From positions 54,401,893-54,465,892 of the forward strand of contig CM063501.1 in NCBI GenBank assembly GCA_032207245.1: 64,000 nt of DNA, written 5' to 3'. A program made the translations under genes and the position numbers. The first letter of the stretch is position 1; each line of letters starts with the position of its first letter. A model generated the notes under the pieces. That model was not told the DNA's origin and did not search any database. It saw only the letters and a program-made list of their open reading frames with translations. Shown here in pieces: positions 21,323-33,655 of this stretch. This DNA is from Pardosa pseudoannulata (lineage: Eukaryota; Arthropoda; Arachnida; Araneae; Lycosidae).

Positions 21323-23458
21323 CCTACATGATTTATGTTCATTGTACTACAGTTTTATTTGTTTTTAACTAAGTTTTAAGTTGGTTTAGTCTATTTTCTA
21401 ATAATTTACAACTATAATTTAATTATTTATTTTGAATAAAATAAAACATGTACTTTCTTTACATGTTTGATTTTAAATTTCTTTCTGAAAGCTATATATT
21501 TAAAAAAATTGTATTGCTTCTTAAGATGGTTCTGTGACGTGTAACTACCTGTATACATAGAAAATAAAACTTATATTAAAGTTCTCGTTGATGAAGTTTA
21601 CGAGCAAAAGCTAGTGAAATATATAAGGAAAAATATATAAGGCATATAAATCTAATACAAATAGGTTTCATGTAGTTTGATAAAATTAATAGAACTTGTA
21701 CTAAAGACTAGGAAATTGCAATGACCACATAAAGGAATGTAAACAGTACAGAAGTGTAAAACTGAAATCCAAAGCTATCGAGAAACGTACATTTATCCCA
21801 GAGATAGGAAAAAGAAAACTTTTACTCAACAACAGAAAATAGCGTCGATTCAATATTCAATTTTTTATGTCATATCCAGCAAATTTCAACTTCAATTTCT
21901 AAGCAAAGAAATGCCGCAAGCTCAGAAAATGCATCGATCGCTCTAAATCACGCAACATCATTTTTAGTTTGACCAATGAATTCTGAAGGGTATTGACAGT
22001 TCTTTGATATTCGGGGAGATATAATTCATTTGGCTGTCAATACTCTGAGAAATCGAAGGGCATTTCTTTAGAAATGGAAGAAAATACGACCGATGGGAAA
22101 GTTCGCTTTCACAGAAAGTCGAAATTCAGTTGAGGCAGTGATAAGTATAAAGCTTTGGTATTTCGTACAAAATTTGAGAGATTGTTTACTCTGATTAGCC
22201 GAGAAAAAAAATAACTATTTTTAACTATTTTGGTACTATCAATGTGAACTCAAAGAAAGGAACGTTGAATTAAAAAAAAATATATATTTTATACTTGAAT
22301 AAATTAGTGTTATAGCTTACAATCCCATGTAAATGAAAAATATCAATAGAACGATTGTTTTTTTATTGCTCTCACATTGTTATTTTCAATTCTCGATTGC
22401 ATTCGAGTGGGAAAATTATAGCAACATAAAGTACAACACCGCTCGAATTATCTCGAGTGTGCACAGTTTTCCCATTTTAGCTCGCTCGAGTTAACTCGAG
22501 CGAGCACGTTGAGGGGTTAACCTACATGATTTATGTTCATTGTACTACAGTTTTATTTGTTTTTAACTAAGTTTTAAGTTGGTTTAGTCTATTTTCTAAT
22601 AATTTACAACTATAATTTAATTTTTTATTTTGAATAAAATAAAACATGTACTTTCTTTACATGTTTGATTTTAAATTTCTTTCTGAAAGCTATATATTTA
22701 AAAAAAATTGTATTGCTTCTTAAGATGGTTCTGTGACGTGTAACTACCTGTATACATAGAAAATAAAACTTATATTAAAGTTCTCGTTGATGAAGTTTAC
22801 GAGCAAAAGCTAGTGAAATATATAAGGAAAAATATATAAGGCATATAAATCTAATACAAATAGGTTTCATGTAGTTTGATAAAATTAATAGAACTTGTAC
22901 TAAAGACTAGGAAATTGCAATGACCACATAAAGGAATGTAAACAGTACAGAAGTGTAAAACTGAAATCCAAAGCTATCGAGAAACGTACATTTATCCCAG
23001 AGATAGGAAAAAGAAAACTTTTACTCAACAACAGAAAATAGCGTCGATTCAATATTCAATTTTTTATGTCATATCCAGCAAATTTCAACTTCAATTTCTA
23101 AGCAAAGAAATGCCGCAAGCTCAGAAAATGCATCGATCGCTCTAAATCACGCAACATCATTTTTAGTTTGACCAATGAATTCTGAAGGGTATTGACAGTT
23201 CTTTGATATTCGGGGAGATATAATTCATTTGGCTGTCAATACTCTGAGAAATCGAAGGGCATTTCTTTAGAAATGGAAGAAAATACGACCGATGGGAAAG
23301 TTCGCTTTCACAGAAAGTCGAAATTCAGTTGAGGCAGTGATAAGTATAAAGCTTTGGTATTTCGTACAAAATTTGAGAGATTGTTTACTCTGATTGGCTG
23401 AGAAAGAAAAAATAACTATTTTTAACTATTTTGGTACTATCAGTGGTAACTCAAAGAA
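21061..23458. repeat. 1.2 kb tandem duplication (two units)
   Basis: Units 21061-22259 and 22260-23458 are nearly identical at an offset of 1198-1199 bp. The left break lies inside piggyBac-like element 3, so the second unit carries a 5'-truncated copy of it (22260-22520). High identity, with only a few point and indel changes, marks this as a recent event. Confidence 0.93.
22260..22520. mobile_element. 5'-truncated duplicate of piggyBac-like element 3
   Basis: It starts at the duplication junction and keeps the CTCGAG palindromes and the right end with TTAA (22517-22520). The left end is absent because the duplication started inside the element. It did not transpose here. Confidence 0.85.
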
Positions 23459-23519
23459 AGATCACGCCTCTCAAATATAGGGATGGTTACATAGTTAAGT
23501 TTAAAATATTTTTTTTGAA

Positions 23520-24835
23520 AATGGTATTACAGATTTATTACACATCTATTCAGTTCTCTTCCTAGTATAGCATTAACTAACAGTTATACTTTCATGCGAA
23601 GATATATGTATGTTCCAGAAATTTCAACACTGTCTTGATGAAATTTCTGGATCAAACACTTACTTTTTTAATTCATAGACTTTGTTACCCTATTTTCCCA
23701 TGCTGTTATAGTAGAGTGTTAATGAATAAGTCGAACTGCATTCTAATTACTTCTTTGCATATAATATCTTCCATTCTTCTGGCTATTTTGTTAGCAGAAG
23801 AGATTTGGGTTTAGAAGTCCTCTGTAAAAATGGTATTGATTCATGCAACATCTGAGATTGGACATTAAGATTTAATCTTTTCTTTACCTGTAAGAAAGGA
23901 AATTTTAGAAGAAGATTTGAGTATAGATGAACATTTGGGTTTTGAAGCACTAAGCAAAAGAAGTACTGATTCATGCAACATCTGAGATTGGTCATTCAGG
24001 TCTTAACTTTTCCCGAATGATCAATAAGGTCACAAATTTTAGAGACACAAGAGAGAAAATTTTAGAGGTAGATTGGGTATAGAGGAAGATTTGGGTTTTC
24101 AAGTCTTAAGTGGAAGAAGTACTGATTCATGCAACATCAAAATGGTATTACAGATTTATTACACATCTATTTAGTTCTCTTCCTAGTATAGCATTAACTA
24201 TTTAAATTTTTACTAGACAGTTATGCGTTCATGCGAAGATGTATGTATGTTCCAGAAATTTCAACACTGTCTTGATGAAATTTCTGGATCAAACACTTAC
24301 TCTTTTAATTTATAGACTTTGTTACCTATTTTCTCATGCTGTTCTTGTAGAGTGTTAATGAATAAGTCGAATTGCATTCTAATTACCTCTTTGCATATAA
24401 TCTCTTCCATTGTTCTGGCTACTTTGTTAGAAGAAGAGATTTGGATTTAGAAATTCTCAGTAAAACTGGTATTGATTCATGCAACATCTGAGATTGGACA
24501 TTAAGATTTAATCTTTTCTTTACCTATAAGAGGTAGATTGAGTATAGAGCAAAAACTTATAGAGGAAGAATTGGGTTTTGTAGTCTTAAGTGGAAGAAGT
24601 ACTGATTCATGTAACATCTGAGAATGGTCATTCAGATCTTAACTTTTCCCGAATGATCAATAAGGTTACAAATTTTAGAAACACAAGCGAAGAAGTTTCT
24701 GAGATAGACTGGGTATAAAGGAAGAAATTATAGAGGAAGATTTGGGTTTTGAAGTCTTAAGTGAAAGCAGTACTGATTCATGCAACATCTGAGATTGGTT
24801 ATATTGGTCTAATCCTTTTCTTACCCACAAAAATG
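23520..24835. repeat. two-level repeat: ~620 bp direct repeat built of ~130-170 bp sub-units
   Basis: AATGGTATTACAGATTTATT starts both halves (23520 and 24141). Within each half, GATTCATGCAACATCTGAGA or a variant occurs three times (near 23838, 23969, 24124, and 24474, 24604, 24776). Each half also has a CCAGAAATTTC/GAAATTTCTGG hairpin (23615-23650 and near 24252). This is a small higher-order repeat. Confidence 0.85.
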
Positions 24836-25720
24836 TCGCAAATTTCATTGACGTTTAACTTATTATGGTAATGTTGTTTGTTGTTTTACCAATGATATGA
24901 TCCCCAAAGTTTCTTGTCCTAAGAATTGGCCGAACCACTTTCTCACCTAGCTTATTGCAAAACATGTCCGTTTTCCTTGCTATTATAGGAGATTTTTGAA
25001 TGAGTTTTTTTCTTGAGGATGTGGTTGTGTCAATGCAGACAAATCGCACTAAGTTTACCTTTGTACACTATTAATTTCTTTTCATATTTATCTTCTTCAA
25101 TTAATAGGAAATTCCATTCAGTCGGTTTCTAATTCCTTTTCCCACCCTCATTTTTTCATTCTCCCGAAGAATGTTGTGAAAAACGGAGAAATGTTTGCCA
25201 CATACACCTGCTCTTGATTTTGATTGTCATAGTGTCTTAATTGGTGAAGTGAGTTGTTTTATTAACTACACAGGCCTGCGATGAAAAAAATACAAGGGAT
25301 GTGACATCTAAACTTAACGTATTTTTTAGTACTGATTTTGAAAAGAATCATTAAAAATGTCTATCACGTCACATTTTTTTGAAAAATTGAATTTTATGTG
25401 GGTTTTTATGAATATTTCTCACGTATTTTGCTTTCATACTTTCCTTCGTGTTTTGACATTTTACCGTGATGAAACCCTCAAAAATACCCTTCTGTGGTAA
25501 ACTACAACAGCGCAGTTAGTATTTTAGGGCCTTTAAAGCTTCAATGTTGATCCAGATCACCAATTAGACAGATTCCTGGAAGCGCGCGAGCCTGGGAAGA
25601 GCCTAGAAACGCGCAATGTACCTCTTCATCATCCCTCCCTCCCGTCGCAATCACTGTTAACCTATAGTGATACTCGAATCCTTATCAGTGACCTCATGTA
25701 AGCACCAGTACTTAATCTGT
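24836..25720. other. unassigned stretch
   Basis: No repeat or domain recognised. The part from about 25560 is richer in G and C and may be the decayed start of the pseudogene that follows. Confidence 0.4.
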
Positions 25721-25754
25721 GAAAGAAGCAACTCAATTATTAGGCTCCAAATTG

Positions 25755-25782
<28 letters not shown>
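25755..25782. repeat. poly-A run inside the pseudogene
   Basis: 28 A residues lie between the GSKLK and NLLAKG parts of the reading. The family has a short lysine-rich link here, so slippage on an A-rich codon run is the likely origin. Confidence 0.9.
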
Positions 25783-25786
<4 letters not shown>

Positions 25787-26276
25787 ATTGGCCAAAGGAA
25801 CCACTTTTTATTGGTACAGGAATCGTGAAAAAGAATTTATTTAGTATTTTGACGAAGACGAGAACCTCATTTATTGCTCAGATGTTAATGGATTGATGAG
25901 AAAATTTAAGATTCCCTACAATAAAGATGAATGGAGGCTTTTCATAGATTCGTCAAAAAGGAACCTTAAAGCTTTTCTAATTCATCAAGGAAACCAATGG
26001 GCGTCTGTGCCAGTTGAATACTCGGTGCATTTAAAAGAAAGGTATGAAAACCTAGCTCTCGTTCTCAACAAAATAAAATATAACAACCACGGCTGGATCA
26101 TTTGCGGTGATTTAAAAATCATCACCATGCTTCTCGGTCAACAAAACGGGTATACAAAATTTCCGTCTTTTATTTGTGAATGAGACAGCCGTGACAAAAC
26201 ACAATATTGGGTCAGAAAAGATTGGCAGAATCATGTGCCAGGCACCAAAAATGTAATTCGAGAAAGCTTGGTTGAT

Positions 26277-26423
<147 letters not shown>

Positions 26424-26988
26424 CTACCCCCCTGCACATAAAATTAGGTGTTATGAAGCAGTTTGTTAAGGCTCTTCCAAAAGATGGTGATTGCTTAAAA
26501 TATATGTGTAAAAAGTTTCCTGGATTTTCTGAAGTCAAATTGAAAGAGGGAGTCTTCGTAGGACCAGACATTCGGAAACTTATTAGGAATAACAAATTTG
26601 AGACAACTATGACATTAAAGGAAAGAGAAGCTTGGGTTGCCCTCAAAGATGTGGAAAAATTTTTGGGCAATCACAAAGATCCCAAATTTAAAACAATTGT
26701 TGGCAACATGCTAGACAAATTTCAAGTGTTGGGCTGCTCCATGAGTGTAAAATTGCATTTCCTCCAATCGCATTTGGACTTATTTCCCGAAAATTTTGGA
26801 TCAGTCAGCGAAGAACAGGGAGAAGGTTCCACCAAGACATGAAGGATATGGAGAGAAAATATCAAGGTAGGTGTAATAAGAATATGCTTGCCGACTATTG
26901 TTGGATGTTAGCAAGAGATGAAGATAAGATTGAACGTAAAAGAAGAACTTCAAAAAGAAATTTTAGCGGAAAACATGTACGTAACTAA

Positions 26989-28091
26989 ATTTAAATGTCT
27001 TTGTTTCGTATTGAGTTTCAAATATATTTCAAACTTACATTTATTATATATATAAACCTTAATAAAACGTAAAAATAAGTAGTTGGGGTTTTTCTAGGAG
27101 TGTTTTTCTTATAAAATTAATGTAAAAAATTTAATAACGAGGGAATTTTTTGTCTCGCCCTGGTGCAGCTCATGCGTTCTGGTTGCGATGGTTTTCATTC
27201 TTTATATACAAAATGTATACATTTTTAATTTTAATTGTTGTTTAAAAATGAATGTGCCTAATCATAAACAGATTAAATAAACTCACATGAATAGATAAAA
27301 CCCACTGTTGCCAGTCAGTACAAGCTAACAGTTCGAGAGCATTTTTTCTATATAGGATATTACCAGTAATATGTACATCAATTTTACAAAAAAATCCTGA
27401 CGTGATGGAAAAAAATGGAGGTCATTTTCGAAATCAGCATACCAAATAACTTAAAAATAAGAAAAAACTTCTCTTGTATTTTTCAAAAAATTCAATTTCG
27501 CAGGCCTGTGCTATTTGTTATCATTGTAGATTGTATTATCAGCATTTTATTTTGTTAACAAAATTGATGGCACACAATATACCCTTATAATGGCGAGAGC
27601 TTGATCATCTGTAACTTCTTTTTATGTCTTTTTTTTTATCTATTTTGAAAGACCTATTGGGGAAAAATCATTTCCCCTAAAAATTAATATATTGGGATGA
27701 ATATAAAATTAAAATTTTAAATTGAAAATATTTTGTCAGCCAGAGAAAATAATTTAAGTTTTAAAAAGTACATTGAAAATTTTCTAAATAAGCTAAAATT
27801 AAAAAGACATAGTCTTAAACTTTCTGTAAAAATGTTATCGAAACAAAAATTATTAGAATATTTAAAATATGAAAAACCAGTTAGTCCACTTCTTTAAATA
27901 ATTTTTTAAAAATAAAGTAAAACTCGTAAATAAGTTCGAAAGAGCATCTATTTATGTGGTAAGAAATTCACCAATAAACTTTATTACCTATCTGTTTAAT
28001 TATTATTTTTATGAATTTTAAAACCTCAAATTCTTCACTTCTATATTTTCCCAACTTTTTGTTGAGTTTTAGAGTATTAAAAACACAGTAA
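26989..28091. other. 1.1 kb AT-rich stretch, nothing recognised
   Basis: No open frame or repeat signal of note. The 3' end of the transposon-like element must lie here, but no terminal repeat could be matched. Confidence 0.45.
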
Positions 28092-31000
28092 ATATTGTTG
28101 AAAGAGTGTTTGGATTATACAAATTTGATATTGTTTTTAATCTTAATTCTTGAATCATAATGTCTTTAATCGTTTGGTTCCCAGCGGGTTTTGAAAAAAC
28201 TCTGTCAAGAATCCCGTAAACTGTCAAGAAACCCGTACAGAGCAACCGCGCTAATCTACATGGGTATGAAAAGACCCAGGTAGCGCTATAACGTTTCTTT
28301 TATTTTATGTCAATAAATCCCAAGCGGTGCAATAGCACTTCTATTTTGTATTCTAAACATATATCTTTCAAAATTGTATTATTATTATAGTAATGTGTCT
28401 ATTGTAAAATGTATTATTTACATAAAAAGAGGAGCTGTGTGATGTACTTGTGTTAACTGAAATACATCACACAACTCCTGTAAATCTGAGCACTGCTCCT
28501 GTAAACCTAATTAAAACATCCTAATTATTGTTGAAAGAGTTTTTGGATTATACAAATTTGATATTGTTTTTGATCTTAATTCTTGAATCATAATGTCTTT
28601 AATCGTTTGGTTCCCAGCGGGTTTTGAAAAAACTCTGTCAAGAATCCCGTAAACTGTCAAGAAACCCGTACAGAGCAACCGCGCTAATCTACATGGGTAT
28701 GAAAAGACCCAGGTAGCGCTATAACGTTTCTTTTATTTTATGTCAATAAATCCCAAGCGGTGCAATAGCACTTCTATTTTGTATTCTAAACATATATCTT
28801 TCAAAATTGTATTATTATATAGTAATGTGTCTATTGTAAAATGTATTATTTACATAAAAAGAGGAGCTGTGTGATGTATTTGTGTTAACTGAAATACATC
28901 ACACAACTCCTGTAAATCTGAGCACTGCTCCTGTAAACCTAATTAAAACATCCTAATTATTGTTGAAAGAGTTTTTGGATTATACAAATTTGATATTGTT
29001 TTTGATCTTAATTCTTGAATCATAATGTCTTTAATCGTTTGGTTCCCAGCGGGTTTTGAAAAAACTCTGTCAAGAATCCCGTAAACTGTCAAGAAACCCG
29101 TACAGAGCAACCGCGCTAATCTACATGGGTATGAAAAGACCCAGGTAGCGCTATAACGTTTCTTTTATTTTATGTCAATAAATCCCAAGCGGTGCAATAG
29201 CACTTCTATTTTGTATTCTAAACATATATCTTTCAAAATTGTATTATTATTATAGTAATGTGTCTATTGTAAAATGTATTATTTACATAAAAAGAGGAGC
29301 TGTGTGATGTACTTGTGTTAACTGAAATACATCACACAACTCCTGTAAATCTGAGCACAGCTCCTGTAAACCTAATTAAAACATCCTAATTATTGTTGAA
29401 AGAGTTTTTGGATTATACAAATTTGATATTGTTTTTGATCTTAATTCTTGAATCATAATGTCTTTAATCGTTTGGTTCCCAGCGGGTTTTGAAAAAAACT
29501 CTGTCAAGAATCCCGTACAGAGCAACCGCGCTAATCTACATGGGTATGAAAAGACCCAGGTAGCGCTATAGCGCTTCTTTTGTTTTATGTCAATAAATCC
29601 CAAGCGGTGCAATAGCACTTCTATTTTGTATTCTAAACATTTATCTTTCAAAATTGTATTATTATTATAGTAATGTGTCTAGTGAAAAATTATTATTCAC
29701 TTAAAAAGAAGAGCTGTGTGATGTATTTGTGTTAACTGAAATACATCACACAACTCCTGTAAATCTGAGCACTGCTCCTGTAAACCTAATTAAAACATCC
29801 TAATTATTGTTGAAAGAGTTTTTGGATTATACAAATTTGATATTGTTTTTGATCTTAATTCTTGAATCATAATGTCTTTAATCGTTTTGGTTCCCAGCGG
29901 GTTTTGAAAAAACTCTGTCAAGAATCCCGTACAGAGCAACCGCGCTAATCTACATGGGTATGAAAAGACCCAGGTAGCGCTATAACGTTTCTTTTATTTT
30001 ATGTCAATAAATCCCAAGCGGTGCAATAGCACTTCTATTTTGTATTCTAAACATATATCTTTCAAAATTGTATTATTATTATAGTAATGTGTCTAGTGAA
30101 AAATTATTATTCACTTAAAAAGAAGAGCTGTGTGATGTATTTGTGTTAACTGAAATACATCACACAACTCCTGTAAATCTGAGCACTGCTCTTGTAAACC
30201 TAATTAAAAACATCCTAATTATTGTTGAAAGAGTTTTTGGATTATACAAATTTGATATTGTTTTTGATCTTAATTCTTGAATCATAATGTCTTTTAATCG
30301 TTTGGTTCCCAGCGGGTTTTGAAAAAACTCTGTCAAGAATCCCGTACAGAGCAACCGCGCTAATCTACATGGGTATGAAAAGACCTAACCACCACTATAA
30401 AACTTCTTTTATTTTATATCATTAAATCCCAAGCGGTGCAATAGCACTTCTATTTTGTATTCTTCTAAACATATATCTTTCAAAATTGTATTATTATTAT
30501 AGCAATGTGTCTATTGTAAAATGTATTATTTACATAAAAAGAGGAGCTGTGTGATGTACTTGTGTTAACTGAAATACATCACACAACTCCTGTAAATCTG
30601 AGCACAGCTCCTGTAAACCTAATTAAAACATCCTAATTATTGTTGAAAGAGTTTTTGGATTATACAAATTTGATATTGTTTTTAATCTTAATTCTTGAAT
30701 CATAATGTCTTTAATCGTTTGGTTCCCAGCGGGTTTTGAAAAAACTCTGTCAAGAATCCCGTAAACTGTCAAGAAACCCGTACAGAGCAACCGCGCTAAT
30801 CTACATGGGTATGAAAAGACCCAGGTAGCGCTATAACGTTTCTTTTATTTTATGTCAATAAATCCCAAGCGGTGCAATAGCACTTCTATTTTGTATTCTA
30901 AACATATATCTTTCAAAATTGTATTATTATTATAGTAATGTGTCTATTGTAAAATATATTATTTACATAAAAAGAGGAGCTGTGTGATACACTTGTGTTA

Positions 31001-32710
31001 ACTGAAATACATCACACAACTCCTGTAAATCTGAGCACAGCTCCTGTAAACCTAATTAAAACATCCTAATTATTGTTGAAAGAGTTTTTGGATTATACAA
31101 ATTTGATATTGTTTTTGATCTTAATTCTTGAATCATAATGTCTTTAATCGTTTGGTTCCCAGCGGGTTTTGAAAAAACTCTGTCAAGAATCCCGTACAGA
31201 GCAACCGCGCTAATCTACATGGGTATGAAAAGACCCAGGTAGCGCTATAACGTTTCTTTTATTTTATGTCAATAAATCCCAAGCGGTGCAATAGCACTTC
31301 TATTTTGTATTCTAAACATATATCTTTCAAAATTGTATTATTATTATAGTAATGTGTCTATTGTAAAATGTATTATTTACATAAAAAGAGGAGCTGTGTG
31401 ATGTACTTGTGTTAACTGAAATACATCACACAACTCCTGTAAATCTGAGCACAGCTCCTGTAAACCTAATTAAAACATCCTAATTATTGTTGAAAGAGTT
31501 TTTGGATTATACAAATTTGATATTGTTTTTAATCTTAATTCTTGAATCATAATGTCTTTAATCGTTTGGTTCCCAGCGGGTTTTGAAAAAACTCTGTCAA
31601 GAATCCCGTAAACTGTCAAGAAACCCGTACAGAGCAACCGCGCTAATCTACATGGGTATGAAAAGACCCAGGTAGCGCTATAACGTTTCTTTTATTTTAT
31701 GTCAATAAATCCCAAGCGGTGCAATAGCACTTCTATTTTGTATTCTAAACATATATCTTTCAAAATTGTATTATTATTATAGTAATGTGTCTATTGTAAA
31801 ATGTATTATTTACATAAAAAGAGGAGCTGTGTGATGTACTTGTGTTAACTGAAATACATCACACAACTCCTGTAAATCTGAGCACAGCTCCTGTAAACCT
31901 AATTAAAACATCCTAATTATTGTTGAAAGAGTTTTTGGATTATACAAATTTGATATTGTTTTTGATCTTAATTCTTGAATCATAATGTCTTTAATCGTTT
32001 GGTTCCCAGCGGGTTTTGAAAAAAACTCTGTCAAGAAACCCGTACAGAGCAACCGCGCTAATCTACATGGGTATGAAAAGACCCAGGTAGCGCTATAACG
32101 TTTCTTTTATTTTATGTCAATAAATCCCAAGCGGTGCAATAGCACTTCTATTTTGTATTCTAAACATATATCTTTCAAAATTGTATTATTATTATAGTAA
32201 TGTGTCTATTGTAAAATGTATTATTTACATAAAAAGAGGAGCTGTGTGATGTACTTGTGTTAACTGAAATACATCACACAACTCCTGTAAATCTGAGCAC
32301 AGCTCCTGTAAACCTAATTAAAACATCCTAATTATTGTTGAAAGAGTTTTTGGATTATACAAATTTGATATTGTTTTTGATCTTAATTCTTGAAGCATAA
32401 AGTCTTTAATCGTTTGGTTCCCAGAGGGTTTTGAAAAAACACTGTTGGAGAATTCCGAACAGCGCAATCATGCTAATCTACATGGGTATGAAAATACCCA
32501 GGTCGTACTATAGCGCTTCTTTTATTTTGTGTCGATAAATCCCAAGCGGTGCAATAGCACTTCCGTTTTTTATTCTAAACGTATATCCTTCAATATTGTA
32601 TTATTATTATAGTAATGTGCCTGTTGTAAAATGTATTATTTACATAAAAAGAGGAGCTGTGTGATGTACTTGCGTTAACTGAAATACATCACACAGCTCC
32701 TGTAAATCTG
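28092..32710. repeat. satellite array, 11 units of ~433 or ~415 bp
   Basis: CGTTTGGTTCCCAG marks units near 28171, 28604, 29036, 29469, 29883, 30299, 30716, 31149, 31563, 31996 and 32411. Spacings are 433, 432, 433, 414, 416, 417, 433, 414, 433 and 415. Identity between inner units is very high; the last unit is clearly more diverged. The two lengths differ by the presence of a second CTGTCAAGAAACCCGTA-type block. Each unit also holds a ~16 bp stem hairpin based on GTGTGATGTA/TACATCACAC. No coding sense was found, so open frames inside are incidental. Confidence 0.96.
28431..28479. repeat. unit hairpin of the 433 bp satellite (first example)
   Basis: GGAGCTGTGTGATGTA pairs with TACATCACACAACTCC (one mismatch) around a ~17 nt loop. 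It is present in every unit, and in most units an extra AGCTCCTGT follows about 20 bp downstream as a third arm. It is also kept in the diverged unit near 32655-32702. Confidence 0.85.
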
Positions 32711-33100
32711 AGCACGATTGACTTCAACAGTCGATGGAGCACATCAGTAACATGAAAGTACCATGAAAAGACCCAGGTAGTGCTATAGCTCTTTTATTTT
32801 ATGTCGATAAATTCCAAGCTGTGCATTAGCACTTCTATTTTATATTCTTAACATATATCCTTCAATATTGCATTATTATTATAGTAATGTGCCTATTGTA
32901 AAATGTATTATTTACATAAAAATAGGAACTGTGGAATGTACTTGAGTTAACACAAGTCCATCACACAGCTCCTGTAAATCTGAGCACGGCTCCTGTAAAT
33001 CTGTTGAAGTGAAACCTGTAAATCTGAGCACGATTGACTTCAACAGTCGATGAAGAACATCAGTGGTCCACAACACTCGTAACATGCTAGATTTTCTCGA
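32711..33100. repeat. degenerate edge of the 433 bp satellite
   Basis: Satellite blocks continue (AAAGACCCAGGTAGTGC, AAATTCCAAGCTGTGCATTA, AATGTGCCTATTGTAAAATG) with many changes. GCACGATTGACTTCAACAGT occurs at both sides of this partial unit (near 32713 and 33028). Greater divergence at the edge is expected when unequal exchange homogenises the middle. Confidence 0.8.
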
Positions 33101-33129
33101 CATAAAAACTGAACAGGGTGATCACACTG

Positions 33130-33655
33130 CTTGGGGCTCAAAGGTTAAAAACTTTATTCCCGTATTGCGTATCAATGACTTATACCAGGCTTGCTGAGAT
33201 AACACAAGGAATAAGACACCCCATACAAATGAGCGAAGACTTACCCTTTTGCAGACTCTTTATTTTACAATTCTATATTTGATGAAGAACAATCTGGTGA
33301 CGCCGCAAATAAAGCAAATTAAGTATCAATATGGAGTCTCCATATACTGTTGGAAATGTTGGAGTAACTCCTTGCCTCTGATGACGCTATCTGTTCAGGT
33401 AAAAAAAAAATGGTGGAGAACTGCCTGCCTCTGATGAAGTTATCCGTTCGCTCCGTCTTGGTCTGCTTTTTCTCTGAAGGGGACTTCAAATATACCGAGC
33501 AAAACCCAATGACTACTGTTGCTAGGGCCAAACACGACTGACCCGCGTTAGAAACCCCTCTTGTCCAATGGGATCGAAGGGGGGGGGCACTGACATCGCT
33601 TTCGTCCTTCGGTCAGGCTCCCGCGCTAGCGTTGTCCAATAGTGTAACTCACTGT
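33130..33655 (-). mobile_element. LTR-like dispersed repeat, copy 2
   Basis: Matches 20070-20575 over its length. On the minus strand it runs from TGTAACAGTGAGTTACACTA to about GTGTGATCA, giving TG...CA ends. GGAATAAAGTTTTTAACC, an AATAAA signal, lies near the far end as in an LTR R region. The flanks I would take as target duplications do not match, so the exact ends or solo-LTR status are unproven. The poly-G run (33581-33587) varies between copies. Confidence 0.55.

Noticed and set aside
28092..33100. Regular repeats considered as a CRISPR-like array
   Set aside because: Units of over 400 bp repeat entirely; there are no short repeats with unique spacers, and the context is eukaryotic.
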